A stretch of 64,000 nt of DNA. It comes from JAPULR01 sp965238215 (GTDB taxonomy: Bacteria; Chloroflexota; Dehalococcoidia; Lucifugimonadales; GCA-2712585). The stretch is taken from the NCBI GenBank assembly GCA_965238215.1, contig OZ250180.1, forward strand, positions 310,001 to 374,000, given 5' to 3'. Each line of letters opens with the position of its first letter. The first letter of the stretch is position 1. A model generated the notes under the pieces. The model searched no databases, had not been told where the DNA came from, and worked only from the letters and a program-made list of their open reading frames with translations. Below, one piece after another: positions 16,356 through 25,235 of this stretch. The position numbers were made by a program, and so were the translations under genes.

Positions 16356-17084
16356 ATGTACGCCGAACCCCGATTTCTCCCCGCCGGAGACCGCGCCCTT
16401 GCCATTGAGTTGGGGGACGACATCACCCCCGAAACCAATGGCGCCGTCCGTGACCTGCTGGTCGCAATAGAGGAGAACCCCACCGACGGCGTCTTCGACA
16501 TAGTGCCCTCCTACCGCTCCATATTGGTCCACTACGACCCGCTGGTAGTGGAACTCCCCCGTCTCAAGGAAGAATTGACCGCCCTGTTAGACTCAGTGTC
16601 GGCGGGGAAGCACGCCACACCCCGCTGTGTGCAGATTCCCGTCCTCTACGGCGGTGAGGGTGGTCCCGACCTGGAGCACGTGGCCCAGCACAACGGACTC
16701 AGCATTGACGAAGTGGTTGCCATCCACTCCGGCCTCCAATACCTGGTCTACATGCTGGGGTTCTCCCCGGGCTTTCCCTACCTGGGCGGCATGGATGAGC
16801 GCATCGAGACGCCCAGGCTGGACACCCCACGGACTATCATTCCCGCCGGATCCGTGGGCATCGCCGAAAAGCAGACCGGCGTGTATCCCACCGCAACCCC
16901 GGGCGGCTGGCAGATAATCGGTCAGACTCCCCTCCATTTCTTTGAACCTGACGCGGACCCTCCCAGCCTGCTTGAGCCAGGGGACCTGATCCGCTTCGTA
17001 CCCATAGACCGTCGGGAATTTGACGCCATCGCGAAGGAAATCGAACAGGGCGCTTACGAAACGAGAACGGAGGCGCCCGAATAG
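16356..17084 (+). CDS. pxpB: 5-oxoprolinase subunit B (KipI / allophanate hydrolase subunit 1 family)
   Basis: A 242-residue protein of the KipI/AHS1 family. The N-terminal part (RFLPAGDRALAIELGD) is the usual opening and the cyclophilin-like C-terminal domain shows LGFSPGFPYLGGM, the family signature, and TPGGWQIIGQT near the end. In Bacillus the KipI homologue also inhibits the sporulation kinase KinA, but with pxpA and pxpC side by side the metabolic role in 5-oxoproline hydrolysis is the better call. Start ATG at 16356 lies 3 bp after the pxpA stop, and pxpC starts 2 bp after its own stop, so the three are tightly packed. Confidence 0.92.
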   Translation: MYAEPRFLPAGDRALAIELGDDITPETNGAVRDLLVAIEENPTDGVFDIVPSYRSILVHYDPLVVELPRLKEELTALLDSVSAGKHATPRCVQIPVLYGGEGGPDLEHVAQHNGLSIDEVVAIHSGLQYLVYMLGFSPGFPYLGGMDERIETPRLDTPRTIIPAGSVGIAEKQTGVYPTATPGGWQIIGQTPLHFFEPDADPPSLLEPGDLIRFVPIDRREFDAIAKEIEQGAYETRTEAPE

Positions 17085-17086
17085 AC

Positions 17087-18331
17087 ATGGCTACCTTCGA
17101 GGTCGTAGAAGGTGGTTTCTATACCACGGTGCAGGACCTTGGCCGCTACGGGTTCCAGCGATACGGCGTGCCCGTTTCCGGGGCCATGGACATCTACGCC
17201 CTACGATTAGCCAACGTCCTTTTGGGGAACGACGAGGGGAGCGCCGCCCTGGAGTTGACCCTCATCGGTCCAAAGCTCAAGTTTCTGGAAGATACGACCG
17301 TGGCCCTCGCCGGCGCGAACCTGGCGCCCCGGCTCAACGGCCGGCCCGCTCCCATGTGGCACGCCTTCCGCGTACAACGGGGTAGCCTCCTCACCTTCGA
17401 CGGGCCCCTGGTTGGCAAGCAGGCCTATCTCGCCGTCCCCGGCGGCATAGACGCGCCGGTCCTCATGGGCAGCCGCTCCACCTACGTCCGCGGCGGCCTT
17501 GGCGGACACGAGGGCCGCACCCTGAAGCCCGGCGACAGAATCTCCGCCATCCGGCGAGGCGATAAGCATCGTCCCAACCCAGCTACCATTCCCGACTATC
17601 TCGTCCCCCACCGACTGAACGAGCACCGACTACGGGTGGTCATGGGCCCCCAGGCCGACGCCTTCACCGCCGAGGGCATCGCCACCTTCTTCAGCTCCAA
17701 CTTTACCGTCAGCCAGCAATCGGACCGGGTGGGCTACCGCCTTCAGGGCCCGCCCATCGCCCATAGCAGGGGCGCGGACATCGTTTCCGACGGTATTCCT
17801 TTCGGGGCGGTTCAGATTACCGGCGACGGCCAGCCCGTCATTCTCATGGCCGACCGGGGAACCACCGGCGGTTACACCAAGATTGCAACAGTCATCTCCG
17901 TCGACCTGGCTGAGGTGGCCCACACCCTCCCCGGCAACACCGTCACCTTCCATGCCGTCTCCGTAGAGGAGGCCCACCGTCTGCTGAGGGAGCAGGAGGA
18001 GGCCATGGAGCGGTTCAAGGGCTACGTGGAACGTTCCTCGCAGATTCACGGCGCGGGCCTCCGCGTTCTGGTGGACAACAATCCCTATGAGGTCCAAGAC
18101 CAGGACGGCGAAACCGCAACCCAGCTGGAGCCGCTGCAGGGCGACGTTCAAACCTCCAGGAGAACCATCACCGCTACCATCAACGACAACTCCTACACTT
18201 TCGACGTGGAGTTGCAGGACGACGGCGACGCGCTTCTCACCCAGCTTCCCCAGGACGATTACCCACACCTGGACCCGCCCCAGAGCATCACCACAACCGT
18301 CAACGAAAACTCCTACACCTTCGAGCTCTGA
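17087..18331 (+). CDS. pxpC: 5-oxoprolinase subunit C (KipA / AHS2 family) with a repetitive C-terminal extension
   Basis: The first 310 or so residues are a normal KipA/AHS2 (biotin-dependent carboxyltransferase-like) domain: VVEGGFYTTVQDLGRYGFQ at the start, then ADRGTTGGYTKIATV. The family is usually about 310-340 residues; this one has 414. The extra part holds three similar short units: LRVLVDNNPYEVQDQ, ITATINDNSYTFDVEL and ITTTVNENSYTFEL, the last ending the protein. They resemble the leader strand of biotin carrier proteins (compare RVKVEGRWYDVDVG of the 13428-13829 product), but no biotin motif follows. It completes the 5-oxoprolinase; the tail may be a remnant of a fused carrier domain (inference). 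Confidence 0.88.
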   Translation: MATFEVVEGGFYTTVQDLGRYGFQRYGVPVSGAMDIYALRLANVLLGNDEGSAALELTLIGPKLKFLEDTTVALAGANLAPRLNGRPAPMWHAFRVQRGSLLTFDGPLVGKQAYLAVPGGIDAPVLMGSRSTYVRGGLGGHEGRTLKPGDRISAIRRGDKHRPNPATIPDYLVPHRLNEHRLRVVMGPQADAFTAEGIATFFSSNFTVSQQSDRVGYRLQGPPIAHSRGADIVSDGIPFGAVQITGDGQPVILMADRGTTGGYTKIATVISVDLAEVAHTLPGNTVTFHAVSVEEAHRLLREQEEAMERFKGYVERSSQIHGAGLRVLVDNNPYEVQDQDGETATQLEPLQGDVQTSRRTITATINDNSYTFDVELQDDGDALLTQLPQDDYPHLDPPQSITTTVNENSYTFEL

Positions 18332-18784
18332 CCCCGCCACTTCGCCAACCGCCCTACCTAGCCATGTCATTTCCGGGCGGGTCCTACGTCGATCCCCACC
18401 CCACCTGACATCTCCCAATTGCCTCAACGTCCCCTTCCCTGCTACCATCCTTCCCATGAAGAACCCTCTCGCTCGCCTCTACAACTCTTCGCCCAACCTC
18501 GCTGCCATCCATGAGTGGTTCCCACTGGAGCAAAAAAACGAATCCAACATTTGATTCAATCAATCTCAGGCGTAAAACCCGTCAAGTACAACCATATTCG
18601 TTAATTAGATCGAATCCTTCTCAGGCACAAACATCCTGCAAACGAATATCCGAATCCCGGCAACGAATACATGACACCTTAAATGCATCCGCGCACCCTT
18701 CATTTGACCCCCTACACGGCCTGAAGTACACTACCTGCACAACACAACCCCTGCAGAACCGCAGGCCCGTTAAGGAGGGCGCCC
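18332..18784. other. Intergenic region, AT-richer, no gene seen
   Basis: About 450 bp between pxpC and the second NHL gene. Short frames on both strands show no recognisable family and no good ribosome site. The only structure seen is the promoter candidate at its right end (18704-18732). Confidence 0.5.
18704..18732 (+). promoter_or_regulatory. Promoter candidate for the second NHL gene
   Basis: TTGACC (18704-18709), 17 bp, then TACACT (18727-18732), about 52 bp before the ATG at 18785. The -35 is five of six and the -10 four of six to consensus. Confidence 0.45.
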
Positions 18785-19678
18785 ATGTCCCAATTTGGAG
18801 AAGGCAAGTTCACCTACCGTTTGGCGGAAGGATGGGGAAGCCTCCCGGAAGGCCACGAGTTCGGCCAGGTCGCAGGTGTAGCGTCGGATTCCCAAGGCCG
18901 TGTGCACCTCTTCAATCGAAGCTCGCATCCGGTGCAAGTCTTCGACATGGAAGGCAACTTCCTGCGCTCGTGGGGCGGGGGCGCCTTCGCCAACCCCCAC
19001 GGCATCACCATCGCCCCCGACGACAGCTACTGGCTGGCGGATAGGGACGCCCACGTGGTGCAGCATTATTCCGCCGAAGGCGTACTTCTACTGACCATCG
19101 GCAATCCCAACCAGCCTTCCGACACCGGATACGACGAAGGGGATCGGGTGGTCAAGCAGGCCGCCGGACCCTTCAACCTGCCCACAAAAGTAGCCCTTGG
19201 GCCCGACGGCGAAGTTTTTGTGGCCGACGGCTACGGCAACTGCCGCGTTCATAGATTCTCCCACGAAGGAGAGCACATCCTGTCCTGGGGGGAGCCCGGC
19301 GACGGCCCCGGCGAGTTTCATCTGCCCCACAGCCTCTGGATAGACGGCGACGGTCGCGTGCTGGTTTGCGACCGGGAGAACCACCGAATCCAGATTTTCA
19401 CTCGCCAGGGATTTCACCTAGACACGTGGGGTGGGTTCATGCAACCCACGGACATCTACATTGATCCCGACGGCATCGTCTACGTGTCCGAACTGGGCGA
19501 CCGGGTCAGCATCCTTGATCTGGAAGGCAATCTTCTGGCCCGCTGGGGCGGGGAACGCAGCAACGAACCCGGCAGCTTCTGGGGCGCCCACGGCATCTGG
19601 GTTTGCGCCCGCGGCGATATCTACGTCAGCGAGGTGCTGGAAGGCCAGCGGGTACAGAAGTTTACCCGCACGGCATAA
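18785..19678 (+). CDS. NHL-repeat six-bladed beta-propeller protein (paralog 2)
   Basis: A 297-residue protein starting at an ATG with AAGGAGGG 5 bp or so upstream. It begins with FGEGKFTYRLAEGWGSLPEG, the same opening as the NHL proteins at 5157-6131 and 46040-46966. Blades carry the NHL consensus, e.g. VLVCDRENHRIQIFTRQG and VFVADGYGNCRVHRF. No signal peptide, so probably cytoplasmic. It is followed 35 bp later by an Ldh_2-type dehydrogenase, giving a propeller-dehydrogenase pairing. As in related proteins, a lactonase or lyase role is possible, but no catalytic residue can be identified with confidence from the sequence alone. Confidence 0.8.
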   Translation: MSQFGEGKFTYRLAEGWGSLPEGHEFGQVAGVASDSQGRVHLFNRSSHPVQVFDMEGNFLRSWGGGAFANPHGITIAPDDSYWLADRDAHVVQHYSAEGVLLLTIGNPNQPSDTGYDEGDRVVKQAAGPFNLPTKVALGPDGEVFVADGYGNCRVHRFSHEGEHILSWGEPGDGPGEFHLPHSLWIDGDGRVLVCDRENHRIQIFTRQGFHLDTWGGFMQPTDIYIDPDGIVYVSELGDRVSILDLEGNLLARWGGERSNEPGSFWGAHGIWVCARGDIYVSEVLEGQRVQKFTRTA

Positions 19679-19713
19679 CGACAGACTTCATGGTTTTGAT
19701 GGAGGCATAGCAG

Positions 19714-20799
19714 TTGGCGGAAAAGGCAACTTCAGCCGAGAACCTTCGCGTCAGGGTTAACCCCAACAACCTGCGCACCACAGTGCAGCGCATTTTCCAG
19801 CACGTCGGCGTACCCGCCGAAGACGCGGCCACAGGCGCGGACGTACTGGTGAAGGCCGACCTCATGGGCGTCGAGAGCCACGGCGTTTCCAACATGCTGG
19901 AACGATACGTAGAGCGGTACCAGAACGGCATAATGAACCCCAATCCAGACTGGCGCATCGTCCGGGAGACCCCGGGCACCGCCACCATCGACTCCGACCG
20001 GGCCCTGGGAGTCATCATCACACCCATCGCAATGAAGCTGGCCATCGAAAAGGCCAGAAACGTCGGTATCGGCATGGTCACCGTGGGCAATTCACGTCAC
20101 CTGGGCATGGCCGTCTACCACGCTATGCTGGCCCTGGAGCACGACATGATCGGCGTTTGCATGTCCAGCGTTCGCCCAACGGTGCTTCCATCACTGGGCA
20201 GCACCGTTCGCCTGGGCACCAACCCCATCGCCGTGGCCGCCCCCGCGGGAAGCCATCCGCCCTTCGTCTTCGACGCCGCCACCAGCGTCGTACCCGACAA
20301 CAAGGTCGACATCGTTCGTCGTCTGGGAGGCAATCTCTTCCCGGGATTGATTGGCGACGAAAACGGCACCCCCATTATGGAGTCTGTGCCGGCGCCCCCC
20401 AGGGACGGCTACCAGCTGCTTCCCCTGGGCAGCATCCCCCAGACAGGCGGCCACAAAGGTTACGGCCTCGCTTGCGTGGTGGACATTCTCTGCGGCGGAC
20501 TCTCCGGGACCGGCTATGGCGCAACGCGTCCCGCTGAAGAAGTCGCCCACACCGTCGCCGCCTACAACATCGAGGCGTTCATCGAGGTCGATACTTTCAA
20601 GGCACAGATAGACACGTGGCTCCAGACCCTGAAGGACACCCCACCCGCACCGGGGAACGAACGCGTCTTGGTCGCCGGACAGATGGAATGGGAGGCGGAG
20701 CAGGACCGCAGCGCCAACGGCATCCCGCTGCACACGGAGGTCATCCGGTGGTTCCGGGACACCTGCGCCCAGATGGAGATTCCCTTCAACCTGGAATAG
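19714..20799 (+). CDS. Ldh_2 family (malate/L-lactate/ureidoglycolate/sulfolactate type) dehydrogenase
   Basis: A 361-residue protein of the Ldh_2 fold, unrelated to classical Rossmann malate and lactate dehydrogenases. The catalytic His is in GVESHG (52-57); LGTNPIAVAAP and the glycine-rich GGHKGYGLACVVDIL segment, part of the NAD(P) and substrate site, are present. The frame opens at TTG (19714). Length is typical (330-360). The family acts on 2-hydroxy acids such as malate, L-lactate, sulfolactate or 2,3-diketogulonate. It sits between an NHL protein and L-2-hydroxyglutarate oxidase, which points to 2-hydroxyacid catabolism. A second member of the family lies at 44216-45268. Confidence 0.88.
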   Translation: MAEKATSAENLRVRVNPNNLRTTVQRIFQHVGVPAEDAATGADVLVKADLMGVESHGVSNMLERYVERYQNGIMNPNPDWRIVRETPGTATIDSDRALGVIITPIAMKLAIEKARNVGIGMVTVGNSRHLGMAVYHAMLALEHDMIGVCMSSVRPTVLPSLGSTVRLGTNPIAVAAPAGSHPPFVFDAATSVVPDNKVDIVRRLGGNLFPGLIGDENGTPIMESVPAPPRDGYQLLPLGSIPQTGGHKGYGLACVVDILCGGLSGTGYGATRPAEEVAHTVAAYNIEAFIEVDTFKAQIDTWLQTLKDTPPAPGNERVLVAGQMEWEAEQDRSANGIPLHTEVIRWFRDTCAQMEIPFNLE

Positions 20800-20877
20800 G
20801 AACTTGAACCCTGCCCCCTTTGTTGACGTGTCGCACTCACCATATCTCATAGTGAAACTTCACAAGGGAATAAAAAA

Positions 20878-22098
20878 TTGAACTCTCCCCACTGGGACGT
20901 GGCCGTTATAGGCGGGGGGATAATTGGCCTTTCGTCCGCCCTTCACCTCGTGAAGATCTTCCCCAAGACGCGGGTAGTCCTCTTGGAGAAGGAGTCCCGG
21001 CTCGCCCTCCACCAGACAGGGCACAACAGCGGCGTCATCCACTCCGGCGTCTACTACAAGCAGGGTTCGCGGAAGGCCCAATTCTGCGTGGAAGGAGTCA
21101 AGCGGCTCAAGAAATACTGCCTGCAGAAGGGCATCGAGTACGACCAGTGCGGCAAGGTAATAGTGGCCACCGAACCCTCCGAACTACCCGGTTTGGAGGA
21201 GATCTACCGGCGCGGACAGGATAATGGCGTCCCCGACCTGCGCATCATCGACGCCGAAGAACTGGCGGAAATCGAACCCCACACCCGAGGCATCAAGGCC
21301 CTCCACGTACCGGGAACCGCCGTGGTGGACTTCAACCGGGTGTCACAAGCCTACGCTGACGACATTCAGCAGCACGGCGGCGAGATTCTCACCGGCCATA
21401 AGCTTCTGCGCGTCCGCAGGGAGGATGGCGGTGACCTGACCCTGGAGACCAACCAAGGAGACATCCGGTGCCGCTATCTCATCAACTGCGCCGGCCTATA
21501 CGCCGACTCCGTGGCGCGCTCCCTTGGCGGGTCCAGCGACGTTCGGATAATTCCCTTCCGCGGCGAATACTACGTGCTGACGCCGGAAAGCCGAAAGCTC
21601 GTCCGGGGGCTCGTCTATCCCGTACCGGACCCCCGATTCCCCTTCCTGGGCGTCCACTACACCAAGCGCATAAACGGCGAGGTGGAGGCGGGGCCCAACG
21701 CCGTTCTCGCCTGGGCTCGAGAGGGTTACCGCAAGACCAATATCAACCTCCCGGAGACCCTGCGGCACCTGACCTATGTGGGTTTCTGGCGAATGGCGCT
21801 CCGCACCTGGCGGGTGGGACTGTCAGAGATGCACCGATCAGCCATGAAGGGGGTCTTCGTGAAAGACCTTCAGAAGCTGATTCCCGAGGTGCGCTCCGAA
21901 GACCTCACCCCGGGCGGCGCCGGCGTTCGTGCGCAGGCGGTCAGCCGGCAGGGAGCGCTTCTCGACGACTTCAGCATCCAGGAAACCCAGGGGGCCATTC
22001 ACGTTCTCAACGCGCCTTCCCCGGGCGCCACGTCCTCCCTATCCATCGGCCGACACGTGGCCCTAATGGCAGGACGGTCCTTCGACCTTGAGGGCTAG
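20878..22098 (+). CDS. lhgO: L-2-hydroxyglutarate oxidase-like FAD protein
   Basis: A 406-residue FAD-dependent DAO-family oxidase. GGGIIGLSSALHL at 12-24 is the FAD-binding turn; LLEKESRLALHQTGHNSGVIHSG shows the LhgO signature in which a His/Asn-rich loop replaces the plain DAO pattern. LhgO oxidises L-2-hydroxyglutarate to 2-oxoglutarate, passing electrons to the quinone pool, and clears a dead-end product of side reactions or lysine breakdown. It opens with TTG (20878) after AAGGGA, about 80 bp after the dehydrogenase stop. The nearby hydroxyacid dehydrogenase supports a shared role, though other 2-hydroxyacids cannot be excluded. Confidence 0.85.
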   Translation: MNSPHWDVAVIGGGIIGLSSALHLVKIFPKTRVVLLEKESRLALHQTGHNSGVIHSGVYYKQGSRKAQFCVEGVKRLKKYCLQKGIEYDQCGKVIVATEPSELPGLEEIYRRGQDNGVPDLRIIDAEELAEIEPHTRGIKALHVPGTAVVDFNRVSQAYADDIQQHGGEILTGHKLLRVRREDGGDLTLETNQGDIRCRYLINCAGLYADSVARSLGGSSDVRIIPFRGEYYVLTPESRKLVRGLVYPVPDPRFPFLGVHYTKRINGEVEAGPNAVLAWAREGYRKTNINLPETLRHLTYVGFWRMALRTWRVGLSEMHRSAMKGVFVKDLQKLIPEVRSEDLTPGGAGVRAQAVSRQGALLDDFSIQETQGAIHVLNAPSPGATSSLSIGRHVALMAGRSFDLEG

Positions 22099-22104
22099 CG
22101 CCCG

Positions 22105-23142
22105 CTAGTCCTTTCGGAACAGCGGCGCAACCTCTTCAGCGAACAACTTCATGGAGTTCTGAACCTTGTCCCGCGCCATGTGGCTGGGACTCATGCCCAG
22201 CAGCACGTTACGCGCCCCCACGTCTCGAAGCTCCGCAATCTTCTCCGCCACGTGCCTGGGCGTGCCCGCCACCAGATAGTGCTCAGGCATCGATGATATA
22301 GATGGCGGCGTTGGGATGGGGTCCACGTATGTTGTGGGGTTCAGCCTCTGCCGCGCCTCGCTGATATGCGCCCGTTCCGCCTGGAAGGCCGGCACCGCCT
22401 CCTCCAACGCCTGCTCGTTGCTCTCCGCCACGTAGACGCTGCGCCTTACCCAGGTCTCCTCCATACACCTCTGCACGTGCGGCTCATCGTACCCGGCTTC
22501 CAGCATCGTCTCCTGGTACAGCTTCAACCGGGAGGCCGTATCCTCGACACTGTCTACGCCGGTGAGCACCGGGCGACCCCGTCTCGCCATCGCCAGCGTC
22601 GAATCCATGCTGATGCACGCCCTGATTAGTGGCGGGTGGGGCTGCTGATAGGGCTTGGGTCGCATGATGGGCACCTGCACCCGCCAGTATTTCCCCTGGT
22701 AGTCCAGGTTATCTGCCGTCCAAGACTTCAACAGTAAGTCTTCCGCCTCGTCCAACCGACGTCTGCCCTCCTCGATTGTCGTCCCGAAGCCCATATACTC
22801 GTAGGCGTTATACGCGGAACCCCGCCCCGTCCCCACAATCAACCGCCCGTGGCTGAGATTGTCCAACAGCGCCGTTTGTGCCGCCAGCTTCACCGGATGA
22901 TGAAAGGCCATCTGCACCACGGCGAACCCGATCTTTATGTGGCGAGTGCGGGCGGCTACGGCAGCCCCGAAGACCACCGGGTCGGCGTACACCGTATCGC
23001 CGCCGAAATAGTGCTCAGTCAGCCATATAACGTCGTAACCCAGCGCGTCGGCCAGTTCCGCCTCCTTCAACGTGCTGTCGATTATCCGGCTGTCTAAGCT
23101 TGGATCCGGGCTTATCTGAAGAACAAAGGGGCCAAAGCGCAT
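22105..23142 (-). CDS. Luciferase-like (LLM class) flavin-dependent oxidoreductase
   Basis: Starting at the ATG at 23142 gives 345 residues (MRFGPFVLQIS), which fits the first beta strand of the barrel; in-frame ATGs at 23154 and 23172 are possible but add a non-family extension. The core shows VIWLTEHYFGGDT, TRHIKIGFAVVQ and LIVGTGRGSAYNAYEYMGF, typical of bacterial luciferase-like monooxygenases that use FMNH2 from a separate reductase. Such flavoproteins are strongly expanded in SAR202 genomes and are proposed to open recalcitrant cyclic organic matter. It meets lhgO tail to tail with 6 bp between them. Confidence 0.88.
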   Translation of the reverse strand: MRFGPFVLQISPDPSLDSRIIDSTLKEAELADALGYDVIWLTEHYFGGDTVYADPVVFGAAVAARTRHIKIGFAVVQMAFHHPVKLAAQTALLDNLSHGRLIVGTGRGSAYNAYEYMGFGTTIEEGRRRLDEAEDLLLKSWTADNLDYQGKYWRVQVPIMRPKPYQQPHPPLIRACISMDSTLAMARRGRPVLTGVDSVEDTASRLKLYQETMLEAGYDEPHVQRCMEETWVRRSVYVAESNEQALEEAVPAFQAERAHISEARQRLNPTTYVDPIPTPPSISSMPEHYLVAGTPRHVAEKIAELRDVGARNVLLGMSPSHMARDKVQNSMKLFAEEVAPLFRKD

Positions 23143-23215
23143 ATCACGTCCCATTCCCAAGAGTGCTTGCACACGCCCGCGGTAAGGCCTTTAGAGCAGG
23201 CGTGTAGTCGTGGCC

Positions 23216-23224
23216 ATTATACCA
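23216..23224 (-). promoter_or_regulatory. Extended -10 promoter candidate for the LLM monooxygenase
   Basis: Read on the minus strand, TGGTATAAT is a perfect -10 with a TGn extension, 73 bp before the ATG at 23142. No -35 match at 16-18 bp. Confidence 0.5.
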
Positions 23225-23248
23225 GCTTAAGCTAAGACGCGACGGCAG

Positions 23249-24823
23249 TTATGAGTCCTCCCGTATCCGAAGCATAAGCTTGTCCCCGTTCTCCCACGGC
23301 TGGCTCGCCATGGGCCACGAATACGTACCCGCCGTGCTGTTTGCCGTGGCGTCATCGGCGAGGAGGGACAACGACACGTTGCCGTCCGGCCCGATGAAGT
23401 CGAATACGTGGTCGCTCAGGGATACGTGGTCGCCAAGGGTCAGCACCACCTGGTTGTTGCTCCACTCCAGACTGGTGAGCTCAGTGGATGTGCTGCCAAC
23501 CGTGAATGACGTGGGACTGAGCACCCCATTGGAGCCGTCGGCCTTCACCGCCGTCCCCACCGTCACGGGGTCGAAGAAGGCTTCGTGGAGGCTTCCGGGG
23601 CGGGCGGTGACTGAAACCTCCCAAGGAAAGTAACCAGGGGTATCCCAAGTCTTGAAGTGTTGACAGGGTATATCTTGGGCGACTCTACCGTGCAAACGCA
23701 ATTCGTAAGAACCCGCAATGAGTGGACGATTTGCTCGATATGAGTAGTGGATTCCCGTTCCGTCTACATTATCATCGTCTACGTCTGCCACTTCAAACTT
23801 GTCTGCTTGCTGCCCTGTAAAATACCAAGTAGCCTGTTGATAGTTGATATCGCCTCCTGGATATAGACGAATACCAAACTCGGAGCCAGCGGCGGCACCG
23901 GAAGATAAAGTCCCCTGCTTAGGTTCGGCTGGTATCCAGCCCTCGTAATACCAAGGGCGAATATACTTGGAATTAACGCAACCGATATAAGCCTGTGAGC
24001 CGTCTCCAGTGTTGAGGTCTGTCTCGATTACGCTAATCCGACTCCGCAAGTCCGTTAGCGCAATTGCGGCTGGGGGTTGACCATCGACGTCGGTGAGAAA
24101 TTCTGTGTCGCTGGCTCCTCTTGCGCCCGTTGTCGACGCGCTACTCGCTGGCAGCCAGGCTCGGCTTAGAGTATCTACCGTGTAATTGAAAGAATCTTGT
24201 GCCGTCCCGTCGTTGTTAGTAAGCGTATAGACAACAGTTGCTGATGACGCACCAGACGCGCCGGAATCGCCGTCCGTGTGAGTAGCAACCGATCTATAGG
24301 GTCCACTCAAAAAAAGGACTGCGGAGCGATTATCCCACTTAGAGTTGTGGCCATTTATCAGAGCGGTTGCGGAGGCCAAAGCCTTGGCTTGGGTCGCATA
24401 CTCCTTAGGCCTTTCAATCAACCATTGCGGACTGGTATCTGCCACTTCGACTGTAATCTCGTTCGGCCCCGTACCCTTGAGATACTCGCTTACACTGAAT
24501 CGCAGAACGTGCATTGGACGATATACAGGCGGATCCGTCGGGACTATCTCAACCGCAGCCATAGTCGATATGTGACTGACGAGAACGATTGCGGTTGACG
24601 CAACAATCTGCCAGTCAAGAGAAGGCGGTCGAGTAAGTCGGAATTCCGAATGAGCCAATACTCCTGCTACCGGGACACCTGATGTTGGTACAGGCTCTAG
24701 CTCGGAACCCGCAACAGCTTCTGGCGTAGGGTCTGTCTTATCTTGGGCACTGCTGCAGGCGACGGCGAGCGTTGCCAATAGCAGGAAGGTAAATGCCAAT
24801 ATAGCCTGTTTGTAAAACATCAT
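23249..24823 (-). CDS. Secreted lipoprotein of unknown function
   Basis: A 524-residue protein with signal peptide and lipobox (ATLAVAC, Cys23), so anchored to the outer face of the membrane. After a Thr/Pro/Glu linker there is no family I recognise. The N-terminal half is mixed and serine/threonine-rich; the C-terminal 110 residues (from about 405) look like beta-sandwich repeats, with segments such as SPTSFTVGSTSTELTSLEW and 'GPDGNVSLSLLADDA'. It stands alone, divergent from the GatC-like gene. A cell-surface or binding role is plausible, but unproven. Confidence 0.6.
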   Translation of the reverse strand: MMFYKQAILAFTFLLLATLAVACSSAQDKTDPTPEAVAGSELEPVPTSGVPVAGVLAHSEFRLTRPPSLDWQIVASTAIVLVSHISTMAAVEIVPTDPPVYRPMHVLRFSVSEYLKGTGPNEITVEVADTSPQWLIERPKEYATQAKALASATALINGHNSKWDNRSAVLFLSGPYRSVATHTDGDSGASGASSATVVYTLTNNDGTAQDSFNYTVDTLSRAWLPASSASTTGARGASDTEFLTDVDGQPPAAIALTDLRSRISVIETDLNTGDGSQAYIGCVNSKYIRPWYYEGWIPAEPKQGTLSSGAAAGSEFGIRLYPGGDINYQQATWYFTGQQADKFEVADVDDDNVDGTGIHYSYRANRPLIAGSYELRLHGRVAQDIPCQHFKTWDTPGYFPWEVSVTARPGSLHEAFFDPVTVGTAVKADGSNGVLSPTSFTVGSTSTELTSLEWSNNQVVLTLGDHVSLSDHVFDFIGPDGNVSLSLLADDATANSTAGTYSWPMASQPWENGDKLMLRIREDS

Positions 24824-25040
24824 CGCTATTCTAGCCTATTTGAGCGTCCTAACCCAATAACACGCTAGCCCGTTCGATGCGACCAGGAACTCTGCCCCAT
24901 ATGCCTACCAGGCAGACTCCGGCGTGAGGGTGCAACCGCAGGCACTCACCTAAACCCCACCTTCCTGTCATCCCTCATATTGACTTGTCTAACCGCTAGT
25001 AGCAAAATACCCTACAACACAACAGCAAAGGACGACGTTT

Positions 25041-25235
25041 ATGGCCGACTTGACCAAAGACGAAGTAAAGTCCCTGGGCAAGGCCGCAAGGCTGGACATT
25101 CAGGAACCCCACCTCACCGAAGTGACCTACAACATCAACGCTCTCAGGGAGCTTCTCGACGACCTGAACCCCCCAGGGCTGGACGAGGTGGAACCCCTTC
25201 CCATCATCCACCCCTACCAGCAGATAGGCCAGTGA
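25041..25235 (+). CDS. GatC-like small protein
   Basis: A 64-residue protein matching the start of GatC, the small subunit of the GatCAB amidotransferase: LTKDEVKSLGKAARLDI and the loop 'LDEVEPL', with two helices. It lacks the longer C-terminal tail of most GatC proteins (about 95 residues). Its stop overlaps the start of the next amidase (GTGA, 25232-25235). No gatB is near. So this may be a GatC-like partner of an amidase rather than part of the tRNA-dependent amidotransferase. A longer frame over this region is the amidase frame read upstream and is not a gene start. Confidence 0.6.
   Translation: MADLTKDEVKSLGKAARLDIQEPHLTEVTYNINALRELLDDLNPPGLDEVEPLPIIHPYQQIGQ

Noticed and set aside
18511..19044. 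Plus-strand frame running from the intergenic region into the second NHL gene
   Set aside because: It overlaps the NHL gene in another frame and shows no family; the NHL start has a strong ribosome site.
24980..25231. Upstream extension of the amidase frame across the GatC-like gene
   Set aside because: The extension has no family similarity; the GTG at 25232 gives the normal amidase start.
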